This document shows positions 24,324 to 36,181 of a stretch of DNA of 64,000 nt, one piece after another. The stretch spans positions 608,931 to 672,930 of the forward strand of contig NC_087386.1 of NCBI RefSeq assembly GCF_963675165.1. Reading direction: 5' to 3'. The DNA comes from Halichondria panicea (Eukaryota > Porifera > Demospongiae > Suberitida > Halichondriidae). The notes beneath the pieces are model-generated. The model made no database searches. It was not told the origin of the DNA and saw nothing but the letters and a program-made list of their open reading frames with translations. Position 1 is the stretch's first letter; every line of letters starts with the position of its first letter. The translations under genes and the position numbers were made by a program.

Positions 24324-26507
24324 CTGTAGACCAGGCCAAAACGCCAGAAGTGAGTCCATGAAAGATCTAGTCATTCGATGAGGTGAATTCATGCTCACCT
24401 CCACTAGCATGGGCCCATTCGTGATGTATCTCTTGATGGCATCATAATGCTGTAGGGGAGGGGGTAAAGAAAGAAAATGAAGTTGCTGACCTTGCATGAA
24501 CATATTAAAGCTCTGTACTGTATACACAGTTTCTGTTAACTCCTTTACCTCACAATTTTAACTCTAACAGTAAGCACCAAGTGTTTCAATAACCCCTCGC
24601 TCACCTTCCCAAACCTCTGCAGATACTTCCTGTCCCCCAACAGGATGTAAGACTTGAGACAGTACTCATAGTATGAGTCAATCCCCGCCCCCACACCACT
24701 ATCCACTCTCGTCCACTCAGCACTGTGTACGTTGATGACTGAGCCAACCAGATTGTGCCCTCGGTGTCTACTACGCCAGATTGCCTCCATTGCTTGGTGG
24801 GCTTTCACCTCAAACTGAGGATCACCTGATGGGAGAGAGAGAGAGCTTGACCATTACACAATGTATCTATCAAATGTAACCAACAATCTAAGCCTAGACA
24901 ACTCTTAGAGCTACAAAATGCATTTGGTAATGTACACACACACACAACGCACGCACACACACAACGCACGCACACGCACACACACACACACACAATCACT
25001 GCACCTGTTAGTCTACTGAGGGCAGCAAACTCAAGGATCATGGACCCAGCACATGCCGTGCACGTTGTCTTCTCCATGTTAGGGTAGCCCATACCGTGGC
25101 GAAGGTTGATCTGAGGAGAGGCACAATATAATACAGCACATGTAACGGTTGTATTATCTACCAGTTTCAATTTTAGTACAGAATGGACTGTATTTTCTGT
25201 TGGCAAGTTTGCACAGTACAGTGGATTGCAGTGCACTTGCAACAGAGATTTGCCTACAATAAAGCACTTTCTACACATGTACAGGTTGTATTATCCACAT
25301 GACATACTGTACACTTAGGACTAAGACCAGTTTCAAATTTGGTATAAAATTTTGAAATGTATTTTCTGTTGGCTATTTTCCAGAGTACAGAGCAGTCACC
25401 TTTGGATAGGGGAGACATGTGGTGGTGTTGAAAGCAGGCAGTAATCTGTTCCCCACTTCCACTGCCATTCTGAGCAGCCCCCCATCATACCAAGCCAACT
25501 GATGGTAGCCCTTCTCTTTGAGAGCCAGGGCAGCAAAGTGACCTCCCAGTAAACCACCTAGCACACGTATGTTGGCCTCAAACACTGATACCACCAAGTC
25601 ACTGTCGAAGCTAATATCTGTCATGACTTTTTGTACAGCCGAGGAAAACTCATCAACCGAACCAATTACCTGAGGGGACAAACACATGTACATTGGTGGA
25701 GGGGGAGATTGCTCCTGCCCCTTTAATAATAACAGGCTACCATGTACAGTACAGTTAGAGTACAGCTTCCTCTCCTATAGTGTATTGTACTGATTCAGAT
25801 ATAGGGGAAGGAAGTCAAGGTAAGAGAGGAGCCTCTGGTGGAAGCATCTATATTAACTATTCAATACAGGAAACCATCTCCAGACAAATACAGTAGCTAC
25901 TTAATTCACGGTAATGGCTTCTAAATAAGTTACATAGCTTCTCCTCCAATAGGGCCCCTCAGGGGATGTGGTTGCCCTGACCACCCACACACTATATGTA
26001 TATACTTGACTCACAGCCAGAGTGTCCAGTGTGTCTATGAGGGTGAGGGAGAACCTGCCCAGGGTAAAGTCAATGTCCCCTCGTCCTTGCTCCACCCCCC
26101 GGACACGCCCCTTACACGTCAGTGGCATCAACTCATCAGCAGGATATGCAAAGTCCTGTCAGCAGTGTAAATCAAAGTCATGTGATTAGATAGACACGTC
26201 ATGTGATAGGCTCACCATGTATGAACGGTAGGCATGATTGAACATCTCCAGAACCTTGTCCCTGGAAACCAAAATATTAAAATCAAATCATACAAACCAA
26301 AATTCCTCCCACACAATAAAGGCTGAGGTAGGTACACAATAAGGCCAGTATGGGAACCTCTAGACTACTACTAGGACTAGGGTAATGTGTACACACACAC
26401 ACTTACTTGTAGTGTTTCTTTTCAGTGGGGCCCATTGATAGTGCGCCATTGTGATGAGTGAGTAGTAGGGAGCACACAATCACCACTCCCCACACGTACA
26501 ATACCAT
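20400..26507 (-). CDS. EDEM3: EDEM3-like ER alpha-mannosidase, copy B (frameshift in exon 10)
   Basis: Sixteen exons; the main ones are 26407-26507 (ATG; signal peptide [16 protein letters not shown]), 26216-26261, 26015-26155 ([12 protein letters not shown]), 25400-25669 ([16 protein letters not shown]), 25005-25110, 24605-24824 ([16 protein letters not shown]), 24324-24449, 23821-23988, 22944-23068, 22553-22726, 22241-22339, 21931-22057, 21556-21788, 21064-21371 (protease-associated domain, [11 protein letters not shown]), 20880-20925 and 20400-20725 (stop). EDEM3 trims mannose from misfolded glycoproteins for ER-associated degradation; the order GH47 then PA domain and the TTEAH motif fit it. 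Exon 10 has two extra bases near 22706 (CAGCCCCAG, against CAGCCAG in A and C), so MDSFVL is followed by a wrong frame. If real, this kills the catalytic domain; a sequencing error is possible. Confidence 0.85.
22059..22155. repeat. (TG)n microsatellite in EDEM3 intron 11, copy B
   Basis: TG tract with GGTGTG interruptions, adjoining the exon-12 acceptor. In C the site is a shorter GGTGTG-rich tract (42145-42203). Confidence 0.95.
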
Positions 26508-26884
26508 TGTCACTATCTGTACAATGGTTCTACTTTAGACTAGCTCTATGTGCTGCACTGTACACTCATTTGATAAGTATTATATTGCAACTCACCCTGT
26601 CAGCTATAACCTGTTCATAGTAGGAGGAAAGATAAACAAAGCACAGAGTCTCTAAAGGTCTTGAAGGTTGGATTTCAATATTTCACGACCATGATTTTTA
26701 CAAACTGCACTTTGACCTTAGCGGTGTGACGGTATATTTCAATGTGTGGGCGTTGCTAAATTTTAATACTGCGCATGCTCAGTTCAACTTCTCACTCTCA
26801 CAGAGACTACAAATAATGTGTTCAGAAAAGCAAAGCATTGCAGACAAAATAGCATCAATAATATAAAAATCGGTTTCGGTCAGT

Positions 26885-29800
26885 TCAACTCGTATTCTCT
26901 ACAATGAATCTACAAATGTCTGTAGCAGTGTCTCCTCTTCTCAGTCCTATGGCAATTTCTACCAAGGCCCTGAAGGTAGCTCTGGTAGGATTCACTCTTC
27001 GCCACGCTCTCAATGCATGAGCCACTCCAGCTTGATTGCCATAGCGACTTGTGACATCAGTTACATCATCGAGGTCGGCTGGTGTGAGGTTGAGTCGATT
27101 CAGCAGGTTAGGAGTTGTGACTGAATGCAAAGAAAAAAGCTAAGATAATGATAGTCTATATCAAGCACTACACACATGCAGCCAGGCTAATAAAAAAAAA
27201 TACGCAAACATTGAAAATAGTTACCTGTGATGCTATCAGCCAAATTGATGAGCTTCACTGAGGGCTTTTTGAGAGCGTCTGACAGGAGACTCCATGTTAC
27301 ATTTTGCGTACTCAGGAGCTCAGCCAGCATTTCACGCAAGCACAGCACATTATCGCCACGATGCTTGCTATCGATATTGGTGAGAACAGGATAAGTTAGA
27401 CCTAGAGCCAATCCCAGATTGAACCAGTGAGGGCTGGCACTTGCATGTGCAGTGTGTAGTTTCTCGTAAACATGTTGCAGATCGTTAATTGTCAAAGCCT
27501 GTACAAAAGCAACAATCAACAGGGTTTCATTTGGTGGGAGTTGCCTTCTCAGAAATCTAGAGGAAACTCAAAGGGAATACAATTGAAGGAACAATATTTT
27601 TAATAGAACAGGTTGTATAATGAATTCCTAGGGGCATGCCACGAACCCAGAGGAGGATGTCAGGGTCAAAGGTCTTCTGTTTTACAGAGAACTTAAAAAT
27701 ATCAGTAGGAAATTAATGAAGAATGGAGGTACAAAAGAAAAATTAGACGATCGGAATGCAAAATCCTTGGGAAGTAAATTTTTGACTATCCTTTTCTGCC
27801 ACGAACCATCTAGATACATGTACACTTTACGTCACTTTCACAAATATCTTACATATACCATTTGCTCGATCAATCCCCTTACTAAAATGTTAGGTTGCAC
27901 ACTCAGTAGGTGAGGAAATTTCTCCGCAAATCGAGTGATGTCACTCTCAGGGATTTCTTGATCGAGCTGTTGATCAGTCACTCCAGTCTTCCTGCACATG
28001 TCTTCCATTACAGAGGATGATTGCAATTTATCTGAAGAGAGAAATTCAATATTAGCAATCACTTGAATATAGATGGTTTAACTTTCATACTGCTATCTGA
28101 TCATACCAGAGTATTGCTGCTGATCACTCTTTCTCTCAGTCTTCGTACAAGTACCTCCCGTAGCAGAGGATGGTTCACCTATATACATTAGGAGGGAACA
28201 AAGAAGTAAATTTCAATTTAAAAACCACTGTACTCACCAGAACCTTCGCTATTGTCCAGCCAGATTCTATGTTCGTCACTGAGCTCTTCCCACACATCAG
28301 CCTCAAGGGAGCACATCCAAAACTTACAGCCATTTCGTTCGCTCACATCGGCAAGGTGTAATTTGCGTATGCTTCCGGTGCTCTTCTTGCATGGGCAAAA
28401 GATTCCTGTCTCGGGTGTGTCGTTGTTGTAATGCAACGCTTGACAGGACAATCTAATGCTTTTCAAAATTTCGTTACGGACCGCAGGGCAAAGTTCTTTG
28501 CGAAGAGAAAAAAGGACCTTGATATATACTTCAAGATACGAGAAGGAGTCGATCAGAGTCACGGTACACGGGAGCTTGGGAAGTTTTAGCTGGATACAAT
28601 TTTTAGCAAAGCAAATTGGTTTCCCTGAAGGAAGTAAAACTTTCCAGCCCAGCCTCTTGATTACGTCAACAACTAGACAGCAAAAGACTCCAGAGCGAAT
28701 ACACCCACTACGAAAGTAGATAGCGAGGGGTGATATTGTGAAGGAGGAACGGATTTTGTCTAGCTCAGCAGGTGGGATCGATGTGAGTAGAGATGGCATG
28801 AAGAACTCGGCTTGGTGGGAAGTGGCTTCCACTAGAGGAATGGGAGCAATCACGAGAAGATATTTCATGATCAACAGCATATCTTCTGGAGAAAAGATGC
28901 CTTCAACGTAATGCTTCTTAAAGAATCGTAGAAACTTTAAAGTGATTATGCCCTCGTCTCGAAATCTCTTCCATTCGGCCCCTGTCCCTCCTGGGCTAAT
29001 AGTAGAGTGTGCATTCCTCAGAAAAATGGCGTGCTGTGAGAGCTCGGTGATCTTGTCTAGTGGAATCTGGGCATCCACAAACACTGTGTTGGGGAGAATG
29101 GAGGGATAGTAGTGCGCTATACACACGTTGTCAAAGAAGACCAGAGCAGCTTCAAGATCTTTGAGCAAATAACCAAATCGAGTGGCTAATTGGAGACATT
29201 CTTCAATGCCTAGTACACCTCGCTCAAGACTGGCAGATAAACTCTGGAGAAGTGAATCCAAGAAGGACCACCAGACAGGAACTTCGACTTGTAGCGGAAT
29301 AGAGTCCTCAATAGCAATTCTAATCCTATTGGCAGTGGTCAGTGAATCTTCTTCTCGGCTGATTGTGTTGAGACCAAAAATCAGATTGTTCAATCCAAGA
29401 TTTTCGTACACCAATAGCTTCTTGATATCGGGTGGAAGCATGTCGAGAATCTCTTGATTCCTCTCGATAAGTGTATCCGAGCTCTTCAGCTGATCAAAGA
29501 ATGTGCCCACAAAGATCATCTTCGGCTTCTTGTCTTGTGAGGTATGGGACTCAATGGATCGAATGAGACTCTGAAGTGTCTCCCCAAGGGTCATGTGAGA
29601 TGCACGAGGACTACCAACAAGCTGCCCATCCTTGTAGTACTCGTCAGAAGGGAAACTGGAGAGTTTGTCAATCAAACGCAGGACTATCAACGCCACCGAA
29701 ATGTGCTTGATGAAGAGAGGGCTGATGTCGTGGAATTGCGGCTGGCCGCCACAGTCGGTAACATACACCCAGTTGGAATCAAACAGTTCTCCTTCTTGCT

Positions 29801-30358
29801 GGTCACTGCTCGACAGTTGGTCAGTTTCCTGTATGGGTGGCTTCAGCTCTTCTGCCACACCACTCACTACACTCGCTATCACTTCATCAACGGCTTTCTT
29901 CAACATTCTTGCAGATCCAGAAAGTGTATCGGAATCGTTCCTCAATGGGCTCGAAATGGAATCAAAAATTTGCTCATCGGAACCAGAAATTAGCTCGGTT
30001 GTGGTCATCTTCTTCAAGCTCTCGGCAACCCTTGATGCTGTGGATGGATCGGCGTTTTCTTTTGGTAACTTAGCGATGATTTCAGCAAGTAGCTTGCGCA
30101 GCTTTGGCTGAGACATCTCTTCCCAGCCTCTTTCAGTTGACTTGAATTTCGTGTTGGACACGGGTCGAATGCGTATTGGCTTTTCCATACAAGGAGTGCT
30201 TTCACGCTGTGGTGGAGGGGGCTTGTCGGTTAGCAGGTGCTTGAGGTTGGTCTTCCCTGTTCCCGCCGGTCCAAACACAAGCATGTTGACAATGTTGACC
30301 GAGACGTGTCCGTGCTTCATCGCCTCATCAAACAACCGCTTTGCTGATAGCTTCGATT
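26885..30358 (-). CDS. Roc/COR-like GTPase with death domains, copy B
   Basis: Exons: 28238-30358, 28107-28178, 27893-28031, 27225-27498 and 26885-27120 (stop). The large exon starts SAKRLFDEAMKHGHV. It has a P-loop GPAGTGKTN, a DCGGQPQFHD switch motif typical of Roc/ROCO GTPases, and VGTFFDQL at the fourth G motif, where Roc proteins usually have THxD. A COR-like region (VWWSFLDSLLQ ... FVDAQIPLDKITEL) follows. The 27225-27498 and 26885-27120 exons look like death domains (HWFNLGLALGL ... LREMLAELL; DVTSRYGNQAGVAHALRAW). Such proteins are expanded in sponges and resemble innate sensors; that role is inference. No upstream exon was found, so the N-terminus is open. Confidence 0.75.
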
Positions 30359-30853
30359 CTAATGTGTATATGTGGTGTATGTAATGCTAATAACCACATG
30401 TACAGTAGAGGGATATACGAACAATGTACATTGGGGTGGGGAAAACATGTGAATATATAGAATTGCCAAAGCAACAAGAAAGCTCTTCTGTGTTATTTAA
30501 TTACACCGTTGCGTAGCCTCAAGGCATAAATTGGTAAGGGGTCATCGTGATATAAAACACATAATAATATATAATCATCGCACTCGATCGTCACTCGGGC
30601 TTCTGCCTGTATGTCATAAAATGCATGTTTGCAAGGATAATACCGATAACGCGATTAGAACACGATGGGCATCAGCTATATATGTTCAGTCCTACAGTAT
30701 ATTACTACAATGTCCAATAAACAGTGTCCATATACCATGTAGAGTAGCAAAAGGAACGATGCTCAGTTTAGTATGCCTAAACTGTACTACGTACATGTTA
30801 AAAAAGTCAGTTGCCTAGCCAATGAAGTGTCAGTGGAAAGGCAACTGGACTAC
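30359..30853. other. Spacer upstream of GTPase, copy B
   Basis: AT-rich. No exon recognised, though the GTPase first exon and promoter should be in or beyond it. Confidence 0.5.
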
Positions 30854-31405
30854 TAGCCTCGTTCCCAGGCCGATCTGTCTCCAATTTAATTGAACGCTAG
30901 GTAGACTCCTAGGCCGATCCGTCTCCAATTGAACGCTATATAGGCCTAGGCCTGGTATTGATTGCATTTGGGCGTGGTTGGAATTCGCTCAAACGAGCGA
31001 ATTCCTAAGCGATTAAGGATTTCGATGGAGCAATAGCTTATAAATTCCCTGTACGAAGCAAGAAGCCTTACTCTCTTGAAGGAATAGGCCCTCAAGCTCC
31101 TGTCTGAGGGAACGGATGTGTTTGTGTGGTTCCCAACAACAGGGTATGGCATATCTCTTTGCTACCAGTTGTTATCATTTTTGATGGACTACAAGCTTGG
31201 TAGGACCAGCGCTCCCCTTGTCCATCAAAATCCAGAACTGAAGTCTCCATAGTCGAGTCACAGGTAGCTAGCTAGCTTGCTAATAAAAACACATTTAGTA
31301 TTTAATCGCTTAGGAATTCGCTCGTTTGAGTAAATATGCCCAGATACAATCAATACCAGGCCTAGGAGTCGACCTATATAGCGTTCAATTGGAGACGGAT
31401 CGGCT
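30854..31405. mobile_element. 552-bp inverted-repeat element with 10-bp target duplication
   Basis: Starts TAGCCTCGTTCCCAGGCCGA. Arms at about 30895-31020 and 31300-31405 are complementary (GGAATTCGCTC, CAATTGAACGCTATATAGG). Flanked by ACTGGACTAC (30844-30853 and 31406-31415). The start and target-site length resemble those of the element at 2549-3123, so they may be one family. Not found in C. Confidence 0.75.
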
Positions 31406-31885
31406 ACTGGACTACGTGAAGATATTAAGGACATGAAGCAGCTGAACATAAACCACTTTTAAATCGTAAACCTTTAAAGCTTGCTAAGTGGGTGACCCAC
31501 CAATGACAGGGAATACATGTACTGGGTAATAATGATGTGGCTGATCACTACAGGAATGTGCTATGCTTGAATTAACATGATGATGTCATAATTAAGTAAC
31601 ACAGTACAACGTCACGAACCCAAATCATTGAAAGTTGGTATTAAAAAGTCCAATAAACCATATCCATAACACCACAGTGTGTAGAGTAGTAACAGGAACA
31701 ATGCTCTAGTACACTGTAGTGTGTCACAATCAGGGTCAGTTGCCTAGCAACACAACACATGTGATAGGCGAACGAAAATGTTGTGGGTGGAGCAAACGCT
31801 TTTGCAATAACACGATTATATAAAGTATGAGGACCTCACAACAGCTGTAGGTACAGTCTACTAATAACACACTACATGTAAGTTG
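31406..31885. other. Spacer, copy B/C boundary
   Basis: Shares segments with 52768-52960 (for example ACCCACCAATGACAGGGAAT). No gene seen; the 3' UTR of the copy C micro-exon gene is expected in its right part. Confidence 0.5.
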
Positions 31886-34800
31886 CTACAGGTACGAGTG
31901 ATTGCAACTATGAGCATCAACACTCACTGTACTATAAAGTTCCTTGCTCCCCTCACCTTCCTTTCTCCGTCTCTCTGGTCTTCCTCGTATCTCAGCAATC
32001 CTATTCTCATAGTATTGTATATTCCCCTCACAACGTTGTATCTCTGAGACACACTTCTTGATCTCCCCCTCCACCTCCTCCAGCTCTCCGAGCAGTTGTC
32101 TCCGGTCTTGGTCAGTGATGTCACCAGACAGTCTCTGTTGGAGGGCAGCTCTTCTCTGGGGGAGTAAAGAATTTATATACAACTGAAGAAAAATTCCACC
32201 AAATAGAACATGCAGCTGATACAAATGTACAAATTATCAAAATATAAAAATCAGCAACCACCAACCTAAATAAACTTGGCGAGCATAATTATATATTTAC
32301 CCGCTATACGGTATAACCTCACACAGACAAACAGTAAAAGTGGACTTACAAATCATACCTAAAAAAAGGTAGACAAAAAGCAACCATTCATCATACAATG
32401 GACAGTACATGTACACACATTGTCGTTCTGCTAGACTACGTGTACCACTCTTACCACGAGAGTAGTAAGTGCAACTGTCAACACTCACCGTCTCATGACG
32501 CTTCAGTTCACTCTCATACTTAGCCTTCTCCTGGACAAGGTGAACAACAGTGGGTTAGACTGTGTGTTTGTGGTCACACATTATGAGTTGTCTATAGGAG
32601 CAACCAGTATAGCTACTAGAGTCAGGTAAGGATATGAGACTATTACAAACTGAATGCACATGAGCTGTACGGTATGTTTGCCAACATTGTTTAACTCACT
32701 CTCTATCGTTCCAGATATTCAGTAACCATGGAAATGTAGGGAGAGAGAAAAGAATATAATCACAAACCTGTACACTATGAATGCCAATACACATGTACTC
32801 ATGCAACTCAAACATTACTGACACAAGTACAGTCACAAGTCAGTGCAGTGTCCCGCTCACCTTCTGTTTAGTCCAATGAGACACCAGCGCCAGACACACA
32901 TGGAAACAGAGAGAGGGGGATGATGGTAGGAGCAGTGAGTGCATTCATACATGTCTGTATATACTGTAACTTACAAACTGTTGTTCCAGTAATCATTAGC
33001 AGTAGTCACATTAACAAGCAGTAGGACACGGACATGTAGAGAAATGAACATGTTCAAATACACGAATGCATTCACACATGTATACATCAATTATTGCAAG
33101 TACACGTCTGTATAGACTGGCGGCGACAGCCCCTCGCATGCGTAGCGCGAGGGACTGGCAAACTGCCTATCAGTCACTCGTCTCAGCTGCAACGAGCATT
33201 GCAGCCTATCAGATTGCTCAACGTCATATTAGCCCTGTAATTGTAACCGCACTTACACTTTAGGGGATTCAGTATTAGTAGCTGAATCTCATAGCAAAAT
33301 TTAACCACATTATCTATAACGATATTCATGTTTAGTAGTGTCATACGATCTATTACACTTCCGCTGAGACAAGTGACTGATAGGCAGTTTGCCAGTCGCT
33401 CTATCGCCGCCAGTCTAACGTCTGTACAGCATGAAACTTTCAGTACGTACTAATCCTAAATAAAGTCACGCAAGTTATTCTTTCTGCCTTCATGCAGTAG
33501 TACATGTATACAAGTCAGCCTAGTGCGCCATTATATGTACATGCAATAAACTCACAGTCTGTTGTTGAGTACCAGTCCACAGAGGGTACATGTGAGGAGA
33601 GAGTGATATGAACACTGGTAGTACACACACTGGCTAGTACACACACAGGTACTCGGTACTAGCAATAGCAGATAATGGAAGGGTCAGTGGGTGGGTCAGT
33701 GGAAGGGACGGTAAACGGTACAACAAGCATCTTACATGTACAACTTTGATACGTATGATTTTGTTTGTCATACAATACAACGCATGCACTCCACGAGACA
33801 CACACACAATCACAACATACCTTAATCCAATCCTGAGACACATCAAATGGTACATGTGAGGGAGAGATTTAATCTTAACACACATACAAGACATCAGATC
33901 AGTTGAACGCTGGTGTGTATGGGACTGACTACACATAGCAACAAGTGGCTAGACCTGGTATAGAAAAGCTAAGAAATAAAAAAGTTGGGGAAATATTGAG
34001 AAATAGGCAACAAGTTTTAGGTTCAGTAGGCACTTAATTGGTTGGGGAATTTACATAAACACAAATTTACATGTACACAATGTACACAATGGTGGTATTT
34101 CGAACTTGTGGCCGTAAAATGGGATTACGAATTGAACAAGTTTAAAGCCGTGGTCTATCCTATACGAGGGAGAGGGTCAGCTCTAGAGGACAAGGGACGC
34201 ACGCTAATGATGCTAGGTAACCAGTACATCTGTACACATTGCAGCTGAACCATTTTAGTGTGTAGACATTGAGTACTCGTAAGAAGCTCACCTCCTACAG
34301 TAGTCCAAATCAGTGTGAGGTTCAACATAGGAATGAGTGTGTGCATGGGAAGAGACAAACACGATAATGTACGTACCAACTAATGAACTTAGGTGTATAT
34401 TCTACGAATATTAAAACTACAACCTAATAAGTTGTGTGGGCCTCGGCTAATACCAAGTTGGCAATAATTATGAAAAGAGACAAAATACAATTTACGAGTT
34501 CCTATAGTAACCATTAAAATGAGTGTGCATGTGCAAACACAACTTACAGCCTGTTGATCCAGAGAGGGAGAGTCCACAGGGCAAACACGTGGGAAGATAG
34601 TAAATGAATGATTACGAGGTTGAATGTGATCATACTAAATATTTCCCTATATAACACTATGGCACTGCACACACACAAGAGTAATAATGGGGAAGTAGAA
34701 ACATCACAGAATATGCAACAGACACTAAATACTCTGACAACACACACCAACTTACATTCTGTTGTTTCAGAGGGTCAGTCAAAGGTGAGGTGGAGATGCA

Positions 34801-35973
34801 TGAAATGGAAGGAAGAGAACATTAGTGCAGTGATACAGTACACTGGTGATGCATGACAGAGGGGAGGGGAAACAATGTGGACAGCCAAACATGCAGACTG
34901 AAACACTTGATTAACCATGCATACTTTCAGGTACTACTACGAGTAGCCTCGATCCCAGGCTGCACTTCCCACTTCACTTACGAAAGTGGGCCTGGTATCG
35001 ACTGCTTGCGCATGCGCTAATATCCCCCCGGTATCTGGGGGCTCTGGATAACATCGTATCTGCTCAGTAAAACTGTGACATCACAAGGAACGAAAGTGGA
35101 TTGAAGAAAGTAGATAGAAAGTTCGATTGAGTTGCTAGCCCATCTGATAGCATTCTCTGATAGCTACCCTTAGCCTGCTAAGTTAACAAAAAACTCACAG
35201 CCTGCAACAGTGTGGATGACGATCGTCTGAACGGAGTGAAGGCTGACAAGAGCCTATATGGACAGGCCACGCCCATTTAACACTATCTTTGGTGAAAGTC
35301 TACTATACTACTCCTACTGATTCTATCAAAAGAAAATAGCTGTACAACAAACCTACACAGCTCTGTCTCTAACTAGCTAGCTATATAGCTCTGTGTATGA
35401 CTTTTAGGATATTTTCTCTGATGAATCCAGTATTATAGGAAATTTTACGGGAAAATATATCCAATAATTTGGCGCATGCACAAGCAGTCGATAGCAGGCC
35501 TTCTTTTCTATGAAGGCCGGTGAAGGAGGCTATACTACGAGTAGATCTACTTGTCTCAATTAAGGAATAGTATCACATTCAGTTATCTGTATGTGCTCTT
35601 CTTTACACTGTCTACCTCCTAACAACAAGTGCTCAGAGCACAAGCATGTCAGCTTGGTAGAATGTGATTGCACACAACGTACCTTAATCCTTGTCTGTTG
35701 TCCATCCAGAGAGAGTGGTACATGTGGAGAGAACAACAACATGAGATAAAACACCTCACACTGACAGGGTAGAGTGTAGGCACTATACTGTGATGAATGA
35801 ATGATGCCAAGTGTGTTTATGGGTGGTCAACAAGTACATCTAGGCACTAGGAGAATGCACTGATCATTGAGTATCTATCTATCATGTGAATATCATACCC
35901 TATCAAAAGCAGTGAGCCCATCCTCCATCAACTGTAGGGAACTAGCAGCATTCAGGGTTGTAGATTCAGCCAT
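31886..35973 (-). CDS. Hypervariable heptad micro-exon coiled-coil gene, copy C (intact)
   Basis: Exons, 5' to 3': 35899-35973 (MAESTTLNAASSLQLMEDGL TAFDR), 35683-35694 (TRIK), 34756-34758 (N), 34548-34550 (A), 34292-34294 (E), 33821-33832 (DWIK), 33556-33558 (T), 32975-32977 (F), 32861-32863 (K), 32700-32702 (R), 32489-32530 (EKAKYESELKRHET), 31886-32155 (RRAALQQRLSGD ..., stop). All are phase 0 and the frame is open for 143 codons. Joined, the exons give an amphipathic helix with heptad a = I, I, K, L, R, L and d = A, F, Y, H, L. Exons 2-5 and 6-9 each encode one full heptad as 12+3+3+3 nt. The long last exon is highly charged coiled coil. An alternative end is a donor at the GTGAGT after KELYST. 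Family unknown; cytoplasmic, since no signal or membrane segment is seen. Confidence 0.85.
33113..33417. mobile_element. Mutator-like MITE with 9-bp target duplication, copy C only
   Basis: 305 bp beginning TAGACTGGCGGCGACAG and ending with the near complement; the ends include AGTGACTGATAGGCAGTTTG pairs. Flanked by ACGTCTGTA (33104-33112 and 33418-33426). A and D show the empty site. A 9-bp duplication is typical of Mutator-like elements. It sits in intron 7 of the micro-exon gene, which stays intact. Confidence 0.85.
34946..35533. mobile_element. Non-autonomous element in micro-exon gene intron, copy C
   Basis: Orthologue of 2549-3123 at the same intron-2 site, with the same flanking ACTACGAGTA. 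Absent from B and D. Confidence 0.75.
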
Positions 35974-36181
35974 TTCAAGAGAAGGTCTGGAACGCCCCTT
36001 ATATTTCTTTGTGGGTGGCTAGAGGCATGAGGGGGAGGGGCTTGTAGCAACACCCACACATTGTTCAATAAAGAAAGGGTTCAAAGGACACATAATTATT
36101 GTTCCAAATAGAGCACAGAACATACATAAAGCAAGTACATATCAGAAGAAGAAGCACTGAAGAAAGAAGAGCTCAGGAACA
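35974..36181. promoter_or_regulatory. Putative bidirectional promoter, micro-exon gene / SEC22
   Basis: The two ATGs point away from each other with 208 bp between them. The interval is conserved in all copies up to the D junction and contains a GGGTGGCTAGAGGCATGAGG-type G-rich segment and CCACACATTG. No clear TATA box at a standard distance. Assigned from gene orientation, so only inferred. Confidence 0.4.

Larger units (their letters stand above)
14125..31850. repeat. Segmental duplication, copy B
   Basis: Begins at a point equivalent to 1640 of A and 34040 of C, so exons 6-12 of the micro-exon gene are missing. It then contains SEC22, SRD5A3, EDEM3 and the Roc/COR-like GTPase in the same order as C. 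The spacer motif ACCTTTAAAGCTTGCTAAGT (31470) recurs at 52769 in C, which marks equivalent unit ends. Confidence 0.85.

Noticed and set aside
29544-30111. Plus-strand frames of about 150 codons (also 50774-51314)
   Set aside because: Antisense shadows of the large GTPase exon.
34389-34577. Longer exons ending in ...LDQQ, ...LKQQ and ...DGQQ in place of 3- and 12-nt micro-exons
   Set aside because: The conserved CAACAG is the splice acceptor itself: no upstream acceptor gives a consistent frame, the text before it is as conserved as intron, and variation lies exactly between AG and GT. The micro-exon reading gives one phase and a perfect heptad.
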